From contig JADJOF010000013.1 of NCBI GenBank assembly GCA_016713885.1, positions 139,841-203,840 on the forward strand: a DNA stretch of 64,000 bases, written 5' to 3'. Source of the DNA: Bdellovibrionales bacterium. GTDB taxonomy: Bacteria > Bdellovibrionota > Bdellovibrionia > Bdellovibrionales > JAMPXM01. The position numbers and the translations under genes were made by a program. This document shows, in pieces, positions 17,792 through 26,234 of the stretch. Position 1 is the stretch's first letter, and each line of letters starts with the position of its first letter. Below the pieces are notes generated by a model. It worked only from the letters and a program-made list of their open reading frames with translations, was not told the origin of the DNA and made no database searches.

Positions 17792-19278
17792 AGATTCTTG
17801 TTTTACAGCTCGCGCGTTTGGGCGACATCCTACAGACGTGGCCGACGGTTCGTGCGTTGAGTCGCGATGGACACGAGGTCAGTCTTGCTGTTCGGCCGCG
17901 CTTTAAGGCTGCGGTCGAAGGGATGGACTCGGTTCGCAATGTACACTTCTTTGAGACGCGGCAGTATCTTGAGCCGATTTTCAATCCGCAGCTGGGCGGA
18001 GTGCCAGAGGCCATGCGACAGCTCGATCGCTTCTTTGAAACGATTGTGAATGAGCACTATGATATGGTGATCAATCTCAGTTTCTCGTCGCTTTCGTCGT
18101 GGATCTGTCATGAGTTGGAATGTCGAAGTGGTGGACAGATTTTAGTTAAGGGGTATTCGCGCTATAGCGATGGCGTACTTGGAATTCCAGACGACACGTC
18201 AGCCTATTTTTATGCGCAAGTCGGGGTGGGGCGACCGAATCGAATCCCGATTACGCATCTCTTCGCGGCCATTGCCGGCGCCGATTTGGTTGAAGCTGAT
18301 TGGGCCCGTCCGACGTTTTTGAAAACGGAAAGTCGGCCTCCAGAAGGCGGATATCCGAATGTTCTCATGCATATTGGCGCGAGCGAAGGGCACAAGTCGT
18401 TTTCGAGTCGCGACTGGATTGCGGTTCTTAGTCAGGCGCTTCAGAGGACATCCGCCCTCGGCGAGCCGGTTCGATTTGGTCTGGTTGGCTCTGCCGAAGA
18501 GGCAGAGCGCGGAGAAGCGATTGCGAGTGAGCTCTCTGACTTTGGCAATCGCGTGGTTTCTTATGTCGGTCGGACGACGTTCAAAGAGCTGTGGCTACTG
18601 GCTCATCGCGCTGACGTGATCTTGGGCGGCGACAGTGTCATGGCGCAGATGGCGCCACTTGTTGGCGTGCCGATGCTCAATATGTCGACGCCGACAGTAT
18701 CGCATTGGGAAACTGGTCCGCTCTCGCACGGCAGTCGTATTATTGTCGTCGACGGCGATCCAGCGACTGACCCAATGACGTGTGAACGGATCTCGAGTGA
18801 ACTGACGGCGATGCTCACGCACAGTGAGATGTCGATTGCTGATCGAGTGGTCGGTGGGCCGATTGAGGCACTTTCTGAAATTGAACAGACTGATATTTGG
18901 CTTTTAGTGAAGGCCATTTACATGGGCGGAGCATGGCCTGTCCGGCCAGAGCTCGAGCCCCTTTGGAAGGCTTGGAGCGATTTGGCCGATATCGAAGAGG
19001 AGCAGACTCGGGTTTTGCTGAGTGGTCGTGGAGAACGTCGTGCGATTGCCGAACTTCTCAACCAGATCGATGGTATCACCGAAGGGCTAGCGGCAGAGTC
19101 GCCGTGGGCGGCCGTGTTGGCCGATTGGTGGAAGACGGAGCGCTTGCGCGTGCCACCGGGAACGATCGAAGAAACGAGCCATCGGTTTCTTGATATCAAT
19201 CGACAGTTGAAAAACGCATTACAGAACTTGCGTCTCGAACATGGAGTGAATGATGACGGACCGCTCGTGGAGCTTTGA
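17788..19278 (+). CDS. Second glycosyltransferase family 9 protein
   Basis: A 496-residue GT9-type protein starting (GTG) KILVLQLARLGDILQTWPTV, with VLMHIGASEGHKSFSSRDW in the middle and DVILGGDSVMAQMAPLVGVP as the sugar-nucleotide site. It has a C-terminal helical extension of about 130 residues. It lacks the Cys cluster of its paralogue at 15837. Two consecutive divergent GT9 genes suggest successive transfers onto one glycan. Its 3' end overlaps the next gene by 29 bases. The donor sugar cannot be told from sequence. Confidence 0.87.
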   Translation: MKILVLQLARLGDILQTWPTVRALSRDGHEVSLAVRPRFKAAVEGMDSVRNVHFFETRQYLEPIFNPQLGGVPEAMRQLDRFFETIVNEHYDMVINLSFSSLSSWICHELECRSGGQILVKGYSRYSDGVLGIPDDTSAYFYAQVGVGRPNRIPITHLFAAIAGADLVEADWARPTFLKTESRPPEGGYPNVLMHIGASEGHKSFSSRDWIAVLSQALQRTSALGEPVRFGLVGSAEEAERGEAIASELSDFGNRVVSYVGRTTFKELWLLAHRADVILGGDSVMAQMAPLVGVPMLNMSTPTVSHWETGPLSHGSRIIVVDGDPATDPMTCERISSELTAMLTHSEMSIADRVVGGPIEALSEIEQTDIWLLVKAIYMGGAWPVRPELEPLWKAWSDLADIEEEQTRVLLSGRGERRAIAELLNQIDGITEGLAAESPWAAVLADWWKTERLRVPPGTIEETSHRFLDINRQLKNALQNLRLEHGVNDDGPLVEL

Positions 19279-19867
19279 TCAAATTCGAACGGAGTTTAAT
19301 GGGTGCGAGACACTTGGCGAAGTCGTGAGAAAACTTGAGTTTCTTGCGGCTGCGACCGGTGAAGTCGTTTGCGAGATTCGCGTAAATGACAAGATGCTGG
19401 ACGACGACATCGGTGACGTTGAGAGTCAGGCCGGCGTAAGTAATATCCAATCGATTTCGATGAAGTCAGAGCGGCCGGAGTCGCTCATCACGCAGGCGCT
19501 TGAATCGGCGACGGGATTTATTGGCGTCTTGACGGATGCGAGTTTACAAACGGCCGAGCTTTTTAAAGATGGTGATGTTGGTCCGGGCAATGAGCGCTTC
19601 CGCGAAGTCGTCGAGGGCTGCCAATGGTTTGTCGAGACCCTCAACCATGCGCGCGGAGCGGCGTCTGGTCTAGGTAAGCCCGTTGATGCGGCTGAACGTT
19701 GGCATGCGGCTGAGCGTATGCTTTTTAAAGCCGTGCAGGAGATCACCGAGACTTTCGACCGGCGAGACGTGATTGCGGTGGCTGACATTCTGGAGTTTGA
19801 GCTGACCGCGGCTTTGGAAATGTGGCAACCCATCCTGCTTCACGAGGTGAAACGACGGTCTATTTGA
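19250..19867 (+). CDS. Cytosolic protein of unknown function (205 aa)
   Basis: No family recognised. ATG at 19250 lies within the end of the GT9 gene and follows GGAGTGA. It is acidic, with an N-terminal part that might form a small alpha/beta domain (GEVVCEIRVNDKMLDDDIGD near residues 40-59) and a helical C-terminal half (FREVVEGCQWFVETL, AVADILEFELTAALEMWQPI). It has no membrane segment. It ends the glycosylation block, 30 bases before the histidine kinase gene. Function likely linked to flagellar modification by position only. Confidence 0.72.
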   Translation: MMTDRSWSFDQIRTEFNGCETLGEVVRKLEFLAAATGEVVCEIRVNDKMLDDDIGDVESQAGVSNIQSISMKSERPESLITQALESATGFIGVLTDASLQTAELFKDGDVGPGNERFREVVEGCQWFVETLNHARGAASGLGKPVDAAERWHAAERMLFKAVQEITETFDRRDVIAVADILEFELTAALEMWQPILLHEVKRRSI

Positions 19868-19897
19868 CCGCCGGAACTGGGCGGCTAACATAGAGAG

Positions 19898-21928
19898 GTG
19901 CGCTCTGAAGACGTCCTCTCAGGTCCAGTTGGGACCATCTTATTTTCTGGCGATGACCCGAAAGGCCTCATGCGTGAGGCCGCATTTCAAGCCCGTCTCT
20001 CAATTCGATCGCAGCTCGAAGAGACCAGCGAACGTTGTTTGGCGGCGTTTGTTGTTCTTGGCGATGACCTTGAGCAGTGGCAGTTGCAAATGCAACGCGT
20101 GCGCACTCGCTACCCAGATCTGCCGCTCGTCGTTTTAATAGAGCGCAAAACCGGTATCGACGACGCCGCCCTCTTTGCGACTGCCGAAAAGTATCGGGTT
20201 CAATACTGGGTGGATCCGCAGGCTCGCGAGCTGGTTCCACTTTTTGAGAAGCTTGTTCGCCTGCATGACGAGTTCCGCAGCCGTGAGAAGAGCCGAAAAG
20301 AGCTGGGTTTACGCAATCGGCAACTGCGCGATCTTCAATCCAATCTCGAGAAGATTGTCACCGAGCGAACATCCTACCTTGCCGATGCGGAACGCGAGCT
20401 TCATTCGCGAACGCAGACGACTCGAGAGCTTGTACGATTTATCAAAGAGCTGAGCCAAGCGGAGACGATTGAAGAGATACTGCAGCTCGTTTCTTATGAG
20501 ATGCGCAGTTTTCACGAGGTACGGCCACCGGTTCTTGCCGTGGCGTCTCAAGAGTTTGGAGCTAGGCTTTACTTTCAACAGGCTCGAGGTGCGGGAGGGC
20601 GTCCGGCCACCCGCGCCGTCGAGAAAAACTGGGGCTCAAGGATCGTTCGTCAAATGTGGAGTTCGCGATCAGTGATTCGAACCAACGATGTCGACGATCA
20701 GTCATATCTGGCACAAGAGTTTGGTCGTCCCGTGGCGCGAACGGTGGCGTTTCCGTTAGGAAATCGCGGTCACACGCAAGTTCCAGTTCTTATTTTTGAA
20801 CATGGTTTTGATGGCGAAAAAGTGGAGCGCTTCACGCGATTTTGGACAGTGCGCCTTGAGCCGCTGTCGATGGCGATTGAACGCGTGTTTCTGAATCGCG
20901 AGATGTTCTCCTCTTCGCGAATGTGGGAAACGATTTTTGATGGCATCGCCGATCCGATCGCCGTTCTCACCGAAGGGCATGAGCCGATCCGTCTCAATCA
21001 GGCATTTTCTGAAAATACAGGCCGCCGTTGCTATGAGATTTTTGCTGGAAGAAGCGAGCCTTGCGAAGGCTGCCAGATGCAGAAGGTATTGGTCGACGGG
21101 GAGGCAGCGGAGTGGCAGATCCGTCGTGGGGATCGTGTGTTTCGAGTGAAAAGTTACCCGATTCGACTGTCGAAGCTGACGTCGATTAATCATTACACCG
21201 ATATTTCGAAAGGGCTTGAGCTCAAAGGGCATGCGATTCAGGGTGAAAAAATGGCCGCGATTGGACTGATGGCTGGCAATATCGCCCATGAGCTCAACAA
21301 TCCGTTAACGGGTTTAAGGTCGCTCGCGCAAGTGCTCTCAGTGGACTCGCGCTTTCCAGAGTCTGTGCGCAACGATCTGAGGGAAATTGAATCAGCGGCC
21401 GAACGATCGAGTCGAATTATTCGCGATCTCATGGAGTTCTCTTCGGCCGGAGATCACGTTCGCGCGCTCGTTTCGATTAACGATGTCGTCGAGTCATCGT
21501 TGAACATGATCAAGACGGCTCTTCACGAACATGCGGTGAACGCTGATCTTTTACCGGCGAGTGAAGGGATGATCCGCGTTGATCCCCATCTTTTGCAACA
21601 TGTGGTTTTCAACATTGTTAACAACGCTTCGCAGGCGATGCGCGGCGCAGGCGAGATTCGAATTCGCACTCGCCTTGCCGGGGAGTGGGTTGAGACCGAG
21701 ATTGCGGATACTGGGCCAGGCATACCCGATGAGATCCTTGGACGAATCTTTGAACCGTTTTTTACGACCAAGGCCGCCGGTCAAGGAACGGGACTGGGTT
21801 TGAGTATGAGTCGCTGGATTATTGAGAATTTTGGCGGAACGATTGCGGCACTGAATCAAAAGGACTCAAACGGAAATAAAACGGGAGCGATGTTCATCAT
21901 CAGGCTGCCGCGAGCGAGGGCTGAATGA
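19898..21928 (+). CDS. Soluble sensor histidine kinase with GAF- and PAS-like regions
   Basis: 676 aa, GTG start behind AGAGAGG. Order: a degenerate receiver-like region (1-130), a coiled coil (about 130-175), a GAF-like region (180-330), a PAS-like region (340-430) with a Cys set (RCYEIFAGRSEPCEGCQM), then the kinase core with H-box IAHELNNPLTG near residue 464, N-box NIVNNASQAM, and G boxes ADTGPGIPDE and GQGTGLGLSMS. There are no membrane helices, so it senses a cytosolic signal; the three cysteines could bind metal or sense redox state. The response regulator overlaps it by four bases (ATGA), so the two form a pair. Confidence 0.92.
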   Translation: MRSEDVLSGPVGTILFSGDDPKGLMREAAFQARLSIRSQLEETSERCLAAFVVLGDDLEQWQLQMQRVRTRYPDLPLVVLIERKTGIDDAALFATAEKYRVQYWVDPQARELVPLFEKLVRLHDEFRSREKSRKELGLRNRQLRDLQSNLEKIVTERTSYLADAERELHSRTQTTRELVRFIKELSQAETIEEILQLVSYEMRSFHEVRPPVLAVASQEFGARLYFQQARGAGGRPATRAVEKNWGSRIVRQMWSSRSVIRTNDVDDQSYLAQEFGRPVARTVAFPLGNRGHTQVPVLIFEHGFDGEKVERFTRFWTVRLEPLSMAIERVFLNREMFSSSRMWETIFDGIADPIAVLTEGHEPIRLNQAFSENTGRRCYEIFAGRSEPCEGCQMQKVLVDGEAAEWQIRRGDRVFRVKSYPIRLSKLTSINHYTDISKGLELKGHAIQGEKMAAIGLMAGNIAHELNNPLTGLRSLAQVLSVDSRFPESVRNDLREIESAAERSSRIIRDLMEFSSAGDHVRALVSINDVVESSLNMIKTALHEHAVNADLLPASEGMIRVDPHLLQHVVFNIVNNASQAMRGAGEIRIRTRLAGEWVETEIADTGPGIPDEILGRIFEPFFTTKAAGQGTGLGLSMSRWIIENFGGTIAALNQKDSNGNKTGAMFIIRLPRARAE

Positions 21929-22317
21929 AGTGCCTAGTGATCGATGATGAACCCCTCGTGAGACGATCGCTTTTGCGAGTGCTTCAGGTCCGTGGACATC
22001 AGGGCTTTGAGGCTGAGGACGGGCCAAAGGGGCTCGCCGTATGGCGGGAGTTGCAGCCCGATCTGGTGTTCGTCGATATCTTGATGCCGGGAATGAGTGG
22101 GCCTGACGTCGTCTCGCAGGTTTTACCGAGTTTGACTATTCGCCCCTTCGTCGTATTGATGTCGGCCTATTCTGGCGAGGACAGTGAGAGACTTGCGGCC
22201 GATTGTGGTGCAAACTACTTTCTAGCAAAACCATTCGAGGATTTATTCGCAGTCGTCGATGAGGCGATTGAGCGATCGGGTGCGGCGAAGTCTGCGAATG
22301 TGAAGGGAGACGGGTAG
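21925..22317 (+). CDS. Single-domain response regulator (CheY-like receiver)
   Basis: 130 aa, only a receiver domain: acidic pocket IDDEP near residues 6-10, phospho-acceptor Asp in LVFVDILMPGMSG near residue 51, conserved Ser in LMSAYSG and Lys in FLAKPFE. It has no output domain, so it must act by protein contact (for example at a flagellar switch or as a phosphorelay step) or with the adjacent PilZ-like protein. It overlaps the upstream kinase and directly abuts the next gene. Confidence 0.93.
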   Translation: MKCLVIDDEPLVRRSLLRVLQVRGHQGFEAEDGPKGLAVWRELQPDLVFVDILMPGMSGPDVVSQVLPSLTIRPFVVLMSAYSGEDSERLAADCGANYFLAKPFEDLFAVVDEAIERSGAAKSANVKGDG

Positions 22318-22659
22318 ATGTCGAAACAAGCGGTTGTGAAAAAAGTCAAACCATACCCTTTTCCGGCGCAGGTGAAGCTTGAGACGACGGCCCTTGCGGG
22401 AAGCGTGACGAAGATGACTCAACAGGGACTTCTTGTCGAAGTTCATGGGTCATCGCTCCAGCCTGGTGAAAAGGTGGAGCTTCAATTCGTGACGCCCGTT
22501 CTTCATGGAGCGGTGACGACGGCGGCGGTGGTTGTGAAAGTCACAAGCCAGCTCAAAGGCATTTCGCTTCTTGAGCTTCACTTTCGTTCGCAGACCCCAG
22601 AGCATATGGCTCGAATCAACGATTTTTTGATTCATACGGGACAAGTGAGGCGTTCGTGA
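22318..22659 (+). CDS. PilZ-like domain protein
   Basis: 113 aa, starting at the base after the upstream stop. The stretch MTQQGLLVEVHGSSLQPGEK near residues 34-53 and the following beta-rich VELQFVTPVLHGAVTTAAVVV resemble the second half of a PilZ barrel. I do not see the RxxxR part of the c-di-GMP-binding motif near the N-terminus, so it may not bind c-di-GMP. Position behind a response regulator fits a motility-output role. Its stop overlaps the rsmD GTG (GTGA at 22656-22659). Confidence 0.65.
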   Translation: MSKQAVVKKVKPYPFPAQVKLETTALAGSVTKMTQQGLLVEVHGSSLQPGEKVELQFVTPVLHGAVTTAAVVVKVTSQLKGISLLELHFRSQTPEHMARINDFLIHTGQVRRS

Positions 22660-23201
22660 GAATCATTGCTGGTCGTTGGAAAGGGCGTCGGCTTGTGTCG
22701 TTCAAAGCCGACCATATTCGACCGACGACAGATCGAGTGAAAGAGAGTGTTTTCAATAAGCTTCAGTCCGAGTGGGACGGAGCGCGCGTTCTCGACCTTT
22801 TTGCAGGAACGGGCAATCTCGGCTTTGAGGCGCTTTCTCGTGGCGCGAGCTCTGTTCTGGCTATTGAGCTTTCGAGTAAGTCGATTGACATAATTCGTCG
22901 CAATGTCACCGAGCTGGATGCGGGGTCGGAGCATCGCATCGTAAAGGACGACGTTCTGCGCTGGATCGAGAAGTACGGCGGTGAGCCGTTTGACATCATT
23001 ATCTGCGATCCACCCTTTACGGAAAAACTGGCGCACGATGTTTTGACCCGATTGGCCACCTGCCCAGCCGTAGGTGAGAATACGACGGTTGTGATTGAGG
23101 CCTCCTCGCATGAGCGAGTTGACGAGGCCTATGCGCCGTTGATTTGTTTTGACCGCCGCGATTATGGCGATAAACAAGTGAGCTTTTGGAGGCATTCATG
23201 A
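22656..23201 (+). CDS. rsmD: 16S rRNA (guanine-966-N2)-methyltransferase RsmD
   Basis: 181 aa. MRIIAGRWKGRRLVSF at the start, RPTTDRVKESVFNKL near residue 27, SAM motif VLDLFAGTGNLGFEALSRGA near residues 47-66, and catalytic IICDPPF near residue 111 are the family hallmarks. It methylates G966 of 16S rRNA during 30S assembly. rsmD-coaD is a very common gene pair, which supports both calls. GTG start, overlapped with the upstream gene; coaD starts inside its stop (ATGA at 23198-23201). Confidence 0.96.
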   Translation: MRIIAGRWKGRRLVSFKADHIRPTTDRVKESVFNKLQSEWDGARVLDLFAGTGNLGFEALSRGASSVLAIELSSKSIDIIRRNVTELDAGSEHRIVKDDVLRWIEKYGGEPFDIIICDPPFTEKLAHDVLTRLATCPAVGENTTVVIEASSHERVDEAYAPLICFDRRDYGDKQVSFWRHS

Positions 23202-23690
23202 TTCCGGCACGTCGTATCGCTGTTTATCCTGGAAGCTTTGATCCCATTACGATGGGGCACATCGACATTTTGAGCCGTCTGGCTCCGTCCTACGATAAGG
23301 TGGTCTGCCTGATTTCGAGCAATCGCTCCAAATCAGCACTGTTTACTCCCGAGGAACGAGCCGACCTGGCTCGCGAATCACTGCAGGGAATTCCGGGCGT
23401 AACCGTGGACTTGCATGGCGGACTGACGGTTGATTACGTTCGCCAGATTGGCGCGGGCGTCATTTTACGAGGGCTTAGGGCGGTGACTGATTTTGAGTAT
23501 GAGCTCGTTATGGCCAATATGAACAAAAAGCTCGCTCCAGAAATTGAAACGATGATTGTCTTCGCGAGCCCGGAGTTCTATTACGTATCAAGCAACACAG
23601 TGAAAGAAGTGGCCGTCCACGGGGGGCTCGGTCAAGGGACTCGTTCCCACGAACGTCGAACAGGCGCTCTTGAAGAAATTTAAGAAGTAA
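23198..23690 (+). pseudogene. coaD: Pantetheine-phosphate adenylyltransferase CoaD, 3'-end frameshift
   Basis: Fourth step of CoA synthesis. The start at 23198 follows GGAGG. PGSFDPITMGHIDI (nucleotide-binding HxGH-type loop), ISSNRSKSALFTPEER, ILRGLRAVTDFEYE and YYVSSNTVKEVA are all present. As written, the frame after VKEVAVHGG reads LGQGTRSHERRTGALEEI and stops at 23683. Removing one G from the G6 run at 23621-23626 restores SVKGLVPTNVEQALLKKF and a stop at 23690, the normal CoaD ending (163 aa). Because coaD is essential in nearly all bacteria, a consensus error is more likely than a true mutation; the catalytic core is unaffected either way. Confidence 0.92.
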
Positions 23691-23747
23691 CCTTTCTCGT
23701 CGATCCGGATCTTTTGCTGCGGTTTTTAACGACTGAAGCCGAATGAA

Positions 23748-23777
23748 TTGTTCGGTGACTTAACAAGTGATTTATAC
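23748..23777 (+). promoter_or_regulatory. Possible sigma-70 promoter for the aminotransferase gene
   Basis: TTGTTC (23748-23753) and TTATAC (23772-23777) are separated by 18 bases, just ahead of an SD-like AGAGGTGG and the ATG at 23790. The gap after coaD makes a new promoter plausible. Matches are partial. Confidence 0.35.
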
Positions 23778-23789
23778 AGAGGTGGCGAA

Positions 23790-25001
23790 ATGACTGGAAC
23801 TACTCAACAGCCGATCCAGCTTGCTGAGCGCGCGAAACTTTTAAAACCATCTCCGATTTTGATGCTCGCGGCGCGCGCCGGCGAGATGAAGGCCGCTGGC
23901 CAAGATGTGATTTCACTTTCGATCGGCGAGCCCGACTGGGGCACCTATGAGTGCATCAAGACCGCTGCGATCGAGTCGATTAAAAAAGGTCAGACGAAGT
24001 ACACGCCTCCTGCTGGAATTCCGGAGCTTCGTCGCGCTGTCGCAGCACAGGCCACTGAAGACTATGGAATGCCGTTCGCCTTTGACGAGGTGACCGTGTC
24101 TGGTGGCGCGAAGTTTGTTTTGTTCGCGGCTCTGCAAGCCCTGGTGAATCCCGGAGACGAAGTCATTCTGGTTGCGCCGTTTTGGGCGAGCTATACGACG
24201 ATGGTGGAGCTCGCGGACGGAAAGCCACGCATTGCGGTTTGCGATGAGACCAGCGACTTCAAACTGACGCCTGCACTTCTTGAGCGCACGATCACACCGA
24301 AAACAAAGGTTCTGCTCTTGAACTCGCCGTCGAATCCGACGGGCAAGATCTATACGCGAGAAGAACTCAAAGCTTTGGCCGAGGTTCTGCGCAAGCATCC
24401 ACAGATCGCGATTATCTCTGATGACATCTACAACCGCCTTTGTTTCACCGAGAAACTCGCGCCGCATCTTTACCATGTTGCGCCCGACCTGCGTTCGCGC
24501 ATCATTGCTTTGAACGGCGCTTCAAAATCCTACGCGATGACGGGCTGGCGCTTGGGCTGGGCTCTGGGGCCAAAGCCGATCATCACGGCGATGTCGAACT
24601 ATCAATCGCAGTCGGTGAGCTGCGCCTCAGCGCCCTCGCAATACGGTGCGCTTGAGGGCGTGCTTCACGGCGACGCCGACATTGTGAAGACGGTTGCGCT
24701 CTTAAAGGATCGTCGCGACTTCTTGATTGCGGAGCTTGAGAAAATCTCGGGCGTGAAAGTCACTATGCCAGAAGGTGCATTTTACCTCTGGGTCGATGTT
24801 CGTAAATTCATTGGCGCCGGCCGCAAGGCTCCTGGCAGTGCCGAACTTTGCCAGATGCTGCTTGAGGAAAAACTCGTCGCCGCTGTTCCTGGCGTCGAGT
24901 TTGGCCTTGAGGGTTACCTTCGCCTCAGCTACGCGCTCGATAAAGAGAAAGGCCGCGAGGCAGTCCGCCGCATGGCCGAGCTTTTTAAGACGCTCGCGTA
25001 A
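23790..25001 (+). CDS. aspC: Aspartate aminotransferase (class I, PLP-dependent)
   Basis: 403 aa from the ATG at 23790, placed by AGAGGTGG; the open frame extends to 23748 but lacks a better start. Class-I aminotransferase features: PSPILMLAARAGEMKAAG and LSIGEPDW near the N-terminus, YTPPAGIPELRRAVA, NSPSNPTGKIYTREEL near residue 180, the PLP lysine in NGASKSYAMTGWRLGW near residue 245, and RLSYALDKE near the C-terminus (substrate-carboxylate Arg). Closest in style to the prokaryotic subgroup I-gamma aspartate aminotransferases, some of which also use prephenate. Stands alone with its own likely promoter. Confidence 0.9.
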   Translation: MTGTTQQPIQLAERAKLLKPSPILMLAARAGEMKAAGQDVISLSIGEPDWGTYECIKTAAIESIKKGQTKYTPPAGIPELRRAVAAQATEDYGMPFAFDEVTVSGGAKFVLFAALQALVNPGDEVILVAPFWASYTTMVELADGKPRIAVCDETSDFKLTPALLERTITPKTKVLLLNSPSNPTGKIYTREELKALAEVLRKHPQIAIISDDIYNRLCFTEKLAPHLYHVAPDLRSRIIALNGASKSYAMTGWRLGWALGPKPIITAMSNYQSQSVSCASAPSQYGALEGVLHGDADIVKTVALLKDRRDFLIAELEKISGVKVTMPEGAFYLWVDVRKFIGAGRKAPGSAELCQMLLEEKLVAAVPGVEFGLEGYLRLSYALDKEKGREAVRRMAELFKTLA

Positions 25002-25066
25002 AAGGTACCCGCTTCCTTTTGGCGACTAATTGCGTCGTTTCAAAGGGAGAAGGAAGAGTGCGACCG

Positions 25067-25609
25067 ATGACCATTTTGAAAATTGCCGAGGTGGCTGATC
25101 TTCCGGCCTATCACGAACACATGCTGCGCCATCAGGCCGAGTCGGGTCGCGATGGCGATGTGATTTTCATTCCCTACGAAGAACCGCACTTTCCGCCGCT
25201 TCAGTATTTGACGGAAGAGAAGATAAAGAAGTGGTCTTTGCCTTCGACCGAGGTCGGCTGGGAGCGCGGTTGGGTGCTTCGCGATGATGATCGTGTTTAT
25301 GGCAAGATCACTCTGGTCCAAGAAATGAAACTCAAGTCGTCGCTTCATCGTGCGACATTGATGATCGGAATTGAACGATCACATCGCGCTCAGGGCTGGG
25401 GTCAGAAGATGATCGAGACCGCTCTTTCGTGGGCGCGCTCGCAGCCGACTCTTGAGTGGGTTGATCTGTTTGTGTTTGCAGAGAACGTGGGCGCGATTGC
25501 GCTCTATGAGAAGCTCGGATTTCGCGAGATCGCAAGGGTGCCCGATCGCTTTCGCGTCTTCGGGCAGCCCATCACAGATATTCATATGACCTTGAAGCTT
25601 CGCAGTTAG
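25067..25609 (+). CDS. GNAT-family N-acetyltransferase
   Basis: About 180 aa from ATG 25067; GTG 25058 is an alternative, both behind GGGAGAAGGAAG. The acetyl-CoA loop appears as SHRAQGWGQKMIETALSWA near residues 105-123, followed by VFAENVGAIALYEKLGFREI, a typical GNAT C-terminal motif. The substrate (small molecule, antibiotic or protein N-terminus) cannot be inferred. The gene converges with the barrel-protein gene and overlaps its stop by four bases (25606-25609), with no terminator between them. Confidence 0.87.
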   Translation: MTILKIAEVADLPAYHEHMLRHQAESGRDGDVIFIPYEEPHFPPLQYLTEEKIKKWSLPSTEVGWERGWVLRDDDRVYGKITLVQEMKLKSSLHRATLMIGIERSHRAQGWGQKMIETALSWARSQPTLEWVDLFVFAENVGAIALYEKLGFREIARVPDRFRVFGQPITDIHMTLKLRS

Positions 25610-26205
25610 AACGCGACGCCGACGTTCCATTTGAGCAGCTGTTCGGAGTTCCGTTTACTGATTTCAAGATGTGCTGTTGCGGTGTCAAAACGCACGGCCT
25701 CTTTCAGATCGCTATTGAGACTTGCGATCGAAAGGCCCGTCATCGCATTTCCCCAGCGCCATTGGTATCCGATTTCGGTGAACCAGATTCGTCCGACCGA
25801 GAGTTCGCGCCCCATGATTGAATCAGAGAACTCGCGCTCGGCTCGACCGACACCGAGGCGAACTCGCCAAGAATGTTGATTGCAGCTTGGGTAGCAGAGA
25901 CCACCCGATAGTCCCAGCATCGACGTGCTCACATCTTGCGATCCGATTTGACTGCCACCACCGGTTTGTGATGAGCCCGTGCCAAAGTCAGTTCCGCTTT
26001 GCTGAAAGTACTCGAGGCGAATGATGAAGTGATCGTCAATAAAGCTGCCGGCACTGAACCAGAGTTGTTTGACGCCGGTTCGATCCGTTGCGCGCAAGAG
26101 CGGAGAGAGCGCATCGGCCTCGAGCGTGAGTTCATAGGCTTGCGCGGCAGGTACGAAGACGGAAAGAGACAAAGCAATAGCGATAGACGCCCAGAGGGTA
26201 GTCAT
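25606..26205 (-). CDS. Secreted beta-rich (outer-membrane-like) protein
   Basis: 199 aa. ATG 26205 follows AAAGG at seven bases; the signal peptide (MTTLWASIAIALSLSVFVPA, cleavage AQA-YE) supports this over 26283. The mature protein alternates polar and hydrophobic residues (FIIRLEYFQQSG, WRVRLGVGRAER, IWFTEIGYQWRWG, LLKWNVGVAF) and ends in a terminal Phe, as small eight-stranded outer-membrane barrels do. No named family recognised. It lies 29 bases downstream of a lipoprotein gene in the same direction, so the two probably form an operon. Confidence 0.78.
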   Translation of the reverse strand: MTTLWASIAIALSLSVFVPAAQAYELTLEADALSPLLRATDRTGVKQLWFSAGSFIDDHFIIRLEYFQQSGTDFGTGSSQTGGGSQIGSQDVSTSMLGLSGGLCYPSCNQHSWRVRLGVGRAEREFSDSIMGRELSVGRIWFTEIGYQWRWGNAMTGLSIASLNSDLKEAVRFDTATAHLEISKRNSEQLLKWNVGVAF

Positions 26206-26234
26206 AGAGTGACCTTTCGGTGAGAGTGGAAATT

